Part shown: in pieces, positions 7,113-10,054 of the stretch
Layout of the letters: every line of letters starts with the position of its first letter
Numbering within the stretch: the first letter of the stretch is position 1
DNA from: Acidobacteriota bacterium
Lineage (GTDB): Bacteria; Acidobacteriota; Terriglobia; Acidiferrales; UBA7541
Assembly: GCA_003224195.1 (NCBI GenBank)
Contig: QHYP01000074.1
Span: 1-10,054, forward strand
Direction: 5' to 3'
Length of the DNA: 10,054 nucleotides
Program-made: the position numbers and the translations under genes
The notes under the pieces: generated by a model
Told to the model about the DNA's origin: nothing
Seen by the model: only the letters and a program-made list of their open reading frames with translations
The model's database searches: none

Positions 7113-7736
7113 TCAATATTTTCTCAGCACGCCGATGACGCGCCCTTGAATCTTGATAGTGTTGGCGGGAACCACGATCGGCGCCATTTGCGAGTTGGCG
7201 GGCTGCAAGCGGATTTTTCCCGGACCCTCCCGATAGAAGCGCTTCAACGTAGCGTCCTCTCCTCCGATCAACGCGACCACGATATCGCCCGGATTGGCCA
7301 CCTGCGTCTGTTCGCAGACCACATAGTCCCCGTCCACGATGTGGTCTTCGATCATCGAACTGCCTTTCACTTGCAGCACAAACGAATTCCCGCCGCGCGT
7401 AAAATCCCCGAGCGACAGCGTCTCGCGCTCCTCCACCGCTTCCAGCGGGCGGCCCGCGGCAATGCGCCCGACGAGCGGTAGTTCATGCACGCGCCGCTCG
7501 AGCACTTGCTCTTTCACCGGCTTCGGCAACTGCACGATCTCAATCGAGCGGCTCTGGTTGTACCCGCGCCGGATGAAACCTTTTTTTTCGAGCGTGGAAA
7601 TATGCTTGTGCACGGTCGCAAGCGACGTCAGCTTCAATCCCTTGCCGATCTCCTCGAAGCTCGGCGCGTAGCCGTTTTTCGTCTCGAACGCAACCAGAAA
7701 ATCGAGGACTTCCTTTTGCCGTTTGGTGAGGGCCAT
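7113..7736 (-). CDS. lexA: LexA SOS-response repressor and self-cleaving serine protease
   Basis: The 207-residue product has both LexA halves. Residues 1-65 form the winged helix-turn-helix (TKRQKEVLDFLVAFETKNGY, then FEEIGKGLKLTSLATVHKHI and the wing GFIRRGYNQSRSIEIV). The linker contains the RecA-stimulated cleavage bond A94-G95 in GRIAAG. The C-terminal S24 protease domain carries the catalytic serine S127 (VKGSSMIEDHIVDGDYV) and lysine K165 (ATLKRF). All key residues are intact, so it should repress SOS genes and self-cleave after DNA damage. GGAGG lies 6 bases before the ATG at 7736. It is transcribed divergently from the flavoprotein gene, from a good promoter at 7770-7798 with a palindrome just downstream that may be its own operator. 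No other SOS gene is visible nearby. Confidence 0.97.
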   Translation of the reverse strand: MALTKRQKEVLDFLVAFETKNGYAPSFEEIGKGLKLTSLATVHKHISTLEKKGFIRRGYNQSRSIEIVQLPKPVKEQVLERRVHELPLVGRIAAGRPLEAVEERETLSLGDFTRGGNSFVLQVKGSSMIEDHIVDGDYVVCEQTQVANPGDIVVALIGGEDATLKRFYREGPGKIRLQPANSQMAPIVVPANTIKIQGRVIGVLRKY

Positions 7737-7750
7737 GGCTCGCCTCCGGG

Positions 7751-7761
7751 GTGCAATGCAC
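7751..7761. promoter_or_regulatory. Palindrome at the predicted lexA transcription start, candidate LexA operator
   Basis: GTGCAATGCAC is a perfect inverted repeat of 5-base arms around a central A. It sits at about +3 to +13 of the predicted lexA transcript and 14 bases before the start codon, where autorepression would be effective. It does not match the E. coli (CTGT-N8-ACAG) or Bacillus (CGAAC-N4-GTTCG) LexA boxes, so assignment to LexA is inference from position. Confidence 0.35.
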
Positions 7762-7769
7762 TGGTCAGC

Positions 7770-7798
7770 ACTTTAGGCGAAAACAAAGCGAACGTCAA
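7770..7798 (-). promoter_or_regulatory. Sigma70-type promoter of lexA
   Basis: On the minus strand TTGACG (7798-7793) and TAAAGT (7775-7770) are separated by exactly 17 bases. The -35 matches consensus at 5 of 6 positions and the -10 at 4 of 6. The predicted start is near 7763, giving a leader of about 26 bases that contains the GGAGG ribosome site. Confidence 0.6.
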
Positions 7799-7932
7799 GC
7801 TTTCTCTTGAAGCGGCAGTGGGCGACAATACGTCCGGGATGGCGCTGTGCAACAATAAACCGATTTGTTTCCATATTACTTTGCGCGTCGTGGCACCAGT
7901 TTTGTAACACCTGCAGGAACGCTTGCAATCGG

Positions 7933-7958
7933 CCTTGTCCACCGCGCCTTGGCGGAGC
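7933..7958 (+). repeat. 26-base direct repeat, upstream copy
   Basis: This block is identical to 9613-9638 except at one position (C here, T there), and the copies remain in phase to a TAG stop (7961-7963 and 9641-9643). In that frame this copy reads LVHRALAEP-stop, while the downstream copy is the true C-terminus LVHRALAER-stop of the flavoprotein. The 22 bases before the block (7911-7932 against 9591-9612) also align without gaps at about 70 percent. It ends 14 bases before the ATG at 7973. A stop codon lies in this frame about 105 bases upstream, so no intact gene remains. Confidence 0.75.
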
Positions 7959-7972
7959 CTTAGGGAGGAAAA

Positions 7973-9643
7973 ATGTCTTCTCAGCCAGTACCCAGCGCAC
8001 TCGACGTTCGCACGCAAGCGTTTCCAATCCTGACCGCGGCACAAATCAGCCGCGTTCGCCCCGGCGGCAAGCTGCGAGAGGTCAAGAAGGGTGAAGTCCT
8101 GTTTGAACCGGGTGACACAAATATCCCATTTTTCGTCCTGCTCTCCGGAAGCATGGAGATCGTGCAACCGGATCTTACGGGCGAGCGCCCCCTAGTCACA
8201 CACGGCCCCGGCGGGTTCACCGGTGAGATGACAATGATCTCTGGGCGGCGCAGCCTCGTGCGTGGCCGCGTCACGGAGGCCGGTGAGTTTCTGGAACTGA
8301 GTGCGGAGAGCTTGCGGTCGCTCGTCGCAAAGGACGCCGAGCTGAGCGAGATTTTCATGAGGGCGTTCATCCTGCGCCGGTTGGAACTCATCCGAACGGG
8401 TCAGGGCAACGTCATCTTGATGGGTTCGCGCCACTCGGCTAACGCGCTGCGCCTGCGCGAGTTTCTGACCCGGAATGAACATCCTTATACGTACATAGAT
8501 CTCGACACGGACAAGACTTCGCAGGAACTTCTCGATCGTTTTGACGTCAAGTTGGACGAAATTCCGGTGATCATTTGCAGCGCCCGCTCCGTGCTGCGGA
8601 ATCCCTCGATTCAAGAATTGGCTGAGTGCCTGGGGCTGAACAGCGCGATCGACGAGTCGCAGGTCCGCGATTTGATTATTGTGGGCGCTGGACCGTCCGG
8701 CTTGGCAGCGGCCGTTTACGCTGCTTCGGAAGGCCTCGACGTGCTGGTGATTGAGACTTCCACACCCGGAGGACAGGCCGGAGCAAGCTCGAAGATCGAG
8801 AATTACTTGGGCTTCCCGACCGGAGTCTCCGGCCAAGAACTGGCGGCGCGCGCGATCGCTCAGTCGGAGAAATTTGGAGCCAAGATGATGGTGGCGCACA
8901 GCGTTGCGCGGCTGGATTGCGAAAAGCGTCCGTTCAAGGTTGTGCTGGACAACGGCAACAGGCTCGCGGCACGCTCCATTGTCATTTCGACCGGGGCGCA
9001 GTACAACAAGCCGCGCATCGCCAATCTGGAGAAGTTTGAGGGGCAGGGAATCTACTACGGCGCGACTTACATGGAGTCGCAACTATGCGAACAAGAGGAG
9101 ATTATCGTCGTTGGCGGCGGGAACTCTGCTGGACAGGCGGCGGTTTTTCTCTCGCAGACCGCACGCAAAGTACACATGCTGGTGCGGTCGGGTCAATTGT
9201 CGGACACAATGTCACGCTACTTGATCCAGCGCATCGAAGAGAACCCCGCGATCGAATTGCACTACAAAACCGAAATCGTGGGCCTCGAAGGTGACACACA
9301 TTTGGCGCGTGTCACTTGGCAGGACAAAACCAGCGGTGAGACTTCGACACATGGAATCCGCCATGTGTTCATCATGGCGGGAGCGTCCCCGAGAACCGAG
9401 TGGCTGCGAGGTTGCATCGCGCTCGACGACAAAGGGTTCATCCTCACCGGGCGGGATTTGGATACCGCCACCGGAGCCCCGGTGTGGGCACTGGCCCGTT
9501 CTCCACAAATGCTGGAAACCAGCCTTCCTGGCGTGTTTGCGGTTGGCGATGTTCGCTCGGGCAATGTGAAGCGCGTGGCCTCGGCTGTCGGCGAAGGAGC
9601 GATTGCCGTCCACCTTGTCCACCGTGCCTTGGCGGAGCGCTAG
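7973..9643 (+). CDS. Cyclic-nucleotide-binding, thioredoxin-reductase-like FAD oxidoreductase lacking the CxxC
   Basis: The 556-residue protein has three domains. Residues 15-140 are a cyclic-nucleotide-binding domain (VKKGEVLFEPGD, FVLLSGSMEIV, GGFTGEMTMISGRRSLVRG, with E85 and R93 at phosphate-binding positions). Residues 145-222 have a thioredoxin/glutaredoxin-like pattern (VILMGSRHSANALRLREFL ... YIDLDTD ... IPVIIC), with SRHS where a CxxC would lie. Residues 231-556 are a thioredoxin-reductase-like flavoprotein: FAD motif IVGAGPSG (236-243), TPGGQAG and NYLGFPTG, NADPH motif VVGGGNSA (379-386), and the FAD-binding VFAVGDVRSG (521-530). The usual CATC redox site reads GATY (363-366), so classical thioredoxin reduction is unlikely. 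Members of this fold without CxxC include ferredoxin-NADP reductases. Ligand and electron acceptor are unknown. GGAGG 4 bases before the ATG supports the start. It is divergent from lexA and upstream of korA. Confidence 0.92.
   Translation: MSSQPVPSALDVRTQAFPILTAAQISRVRPGGKLREVKKGEVLFEPGDTNIPFFVLLSGSMEIVQPDLTGERPLVTHGPGGFTGEMTMISGRRSLVRGRVTEAGEFLELSAESLRSLVAKDAELSEIFMRAFILRRLELIRTGQGNVILMGSRHSANALRLREFLTRNEHPYTYIDLDTDKTSQELLDRFDVKLDEIPVIICSARSVLRNPSIQELAECLGLNSAIDESQVRDLIIVGAGPSGLAAAVYAASEGLDVLVIETSTPGGQAGASSKIENYLGFPTGVSGQELAARAIAQSEKFGAKMMVAHSVARLDCEKRPFKVVLDNGNRLAARSIVISTGAQYNKPRIANLEKFEGQGIYYGATYMESQLCEQEEIIVVGGGNSAGQAAVFLSQTARKVHMLVRSGQLSDTMSRYLIQRIEENPAIELHYKTEIVGLEGDTHLARVTWQDKTSGETSTHGIRHVFIMAGASPRTEWLRGCIALDDKGFILTGRDLDTATGAPVWALARSPQMLETSLPGVFAVGDVRSGNVKRVASAVGEGAIAVHLVHRALAER
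9613..9638 (+). repeat. 26-base direct repeat, copy forming the flavoprotein C-terminus
   Basis: This copy encodes LVHRALAE and the first base of the last codon, just before the stop at 9641-9643. Its near-identical partner lies 1680 bases upstream at 7933-7958, so the two copies bracket the gene. The block has partly self-complementary ends (TCCACC against GGCGGA, one mismatch). Confidence 0.75.
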
Positions 9644-9741
9644 CTCGCAAACGCCTGGATCACGGGGTATCCGGAGACTGGCCCACTGCCCCTGAAACGA
9701 TTCCTGCCTCGCGCCAGACCCTTTGCACTTTGTGACACACA

Positions 9742-9766
9742 TGACCAAGGCCTGAGCCCTCGGTCA
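9742..9766 (+). terminator. Imperfect hairpin after the flavoprotein gene
   Basis: TGACC-A-AGG pairs with CCT-C-GGTCA around a 7-base loop: 8 base pairs with one A-C mismatch, about 100 bases after the stop at 9643. No T-run follows, so a terminator role is tentative. Confidence 0.3.
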
Positions 9767-9791
9767 CGCCATGGCGGCTCCCTTGTGCTAT

Positions 9792-9822
9792 CCTTTTTAT
9801 GGGTGACCGCACAGCGGTCAAC
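9792..9822 (+). repeat. 31-base hairpin repeat, copy B
   Basis: This begins CCTTTTTATGGG and has a perfect 7-bp inverted repeat TGACCGC (9804-9810), loop ACA, GCGGTCA (9814-9820). It matches copy A (2722-2752, opposite strand) at 28 of 31 positions. The outer stem pair changes together (T-A for C-G), keeping the hairpin. It lies about 118 bases before the korA start, on the same strand. Confidence 0.75.
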
Positions 9823-9939
9823 AGAAATTGGTGGCTCTCGGTTTCTCGCGTGGATTCTTTGACACGCCCTAAGTTCCGTTGAGCCGCACTCCTCCCGAGG
9901 CAAAGGGGGAGATCTCGTTCATCGGGGTTTTTTGTCGAA

Positions 9940-10054
9940 ATGTCCACTCTCACGGAAGTCTCACTCCCGAAAGCGAAGCGCGAACTCGTCGACCAGGCGG
10001 TGATCCGCTTCGCCGGCGACTCGGGCGACGGCATGCAGATCACCGGCAGCCAGT
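9940..10054 (+). CDS. korA: 2-oxoacid:ferredoxin oxidoreductase alpha subunit (2-oxoglutarate type), 5' part only
   Basis: Thirty-eight codons are in view; the rest lies beyond the window. After a short leader (MSTLTEVSLPKAKRELVDQ) comes AVIRFAGDSGDGMQITGSQ, the signature opening of the gamma-type domain found at the N-terminus of fused KorA-type subunits. With a KorB partner such enzymes oxidise 2-oxoglutarate to succinyl-CoA using thiamine diphosphate and pass electrons to ferredoxin. Closely related alpha subunits act on other 2-oxoacids, so the substrate is not proven by this fragment. No in-frame alternative start lies just upstream. The ribosome site is poor (a GGGG run 13 bases before the ATG, then six T's). 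The preceding gene on this strand is the CxxC-less flavoprotein, 296 bases away. Confidence 0.85.
   Translation, partial: MSTLTEVSLPKAKRELVDQAVIRFAGDSGDGMQITGSQ

Larger units (their letters stand above)
9644..9939. other. Spacer between the flavoprotein gene and korA; no gene seen
   Basis: The stretch holds a hairpin (9742-9766), the second hairpin-repeat copy (9792-9822), a lone TTGACA at 9859-9864 without a matching -10, the palindrome GAGATCTC (9909-9916) and a T6 run (9928-9933). None gives a convincing promoter for korA. Confidence 0.5.

Noticed and set aside
7807..8094. 95-residue plus-strand frame overlapping the start of the flavoprotein gene
   Set aside because: It runs from spacer into another frame of a well-supported gene, without ribosome site or recognisable domain.
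9291..9742. GTGACACACAT at 9291-9301 and 9732-9742
   Set aside because: An 11-base match in a 10-kb window is expected by chance, and flanks do not align.
9859..9887. TTGACA at 9859-9864 as a korA promoter
   Set aside because: No acceptable -10 lies 16-18 bases downstream; the nearest AT-rich word is only 5 bases away.
9892..9933. CTCCC/GGGAG stem with the T6 run at 9928 as a terminator before korA
   Set aside because: The T-run is about 16 bases beyond a 5-bp stem, too far for a classical intrinsic terminator, and it lies immediately before the korA start.

Overview
The window is GC-rich bacterial chromosome with eight protein-coding genes, one cut by the right edge. The organism is probably an Acidobacteriota member or a close relative. 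This is inference, resting on GC-rich codon use, a large secreted Ig-like/propeller/IPT-TIG lipoprotein, a small C-x(n)-C-P-x-H protein of a type I associate with that phylum, and a bactofilin close to a LexA repressor. No rRNA, tRNA, CRISPR array, intact insertion sequence or phage gene is visible.

Layout. Positions 1-276 are an AT-richer leader in front of a small hypothetical gene (277-798, +). A secreted metal-dependent amidohydrolase (876-2198, +) and a small two-helix membrane protein of the DUF6526 type (2268-2702, +) follow in the same direction. These converge on a very long lipoprotein gene (2781-6041, -) with one Ig-like region, two propeller-like regions and three TIG-like domains. 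Upstream of it, on the same strand, lie a bactofilin (6223-6789, -) and lexA (7113-7736, -), each with its own long 5' or 3' spacer. lexA is divergent from a three-domain flavoprotein (7973-9643, +): cyclic-nucleotide-binding domain, thioredoxin-fold domain without cysteines, and thioredoxin-reductase-like domain without its CxxC. After about 300 non-coding bases the 2-oxoacid:ferredoxin oxidoreductase alpha subunit (korA-like) starts at 9940 and runs off the window.

How the genes relate. The window looks like ordinary chromosome rather than an island. The amidohydrolase and DUF6526 gene may be co-transcribed. The bactofilin (cell-shape scaffold) and the lipoprotein both concern the envelope but appear to be separate transcription units. 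The flavoprotein and korA are both redox genes. A CxxC-less thioredoxin-reductase fold is also used by ferredoxin-NADP reductases, so a link through ferredoxin is conceivable but unproven.

The most unexpected signals are two short repeats. One is a 31-base element found twice (2722-2752 on -, 9792-9822 on +). It contains a 7-bp hairpin, and two of the three differences between copies form one compensatory base-pair change. The other is a 26-base block present just before the flavoprotein gene and again as its last codons, in the same reading phase relative to a TAG stop.
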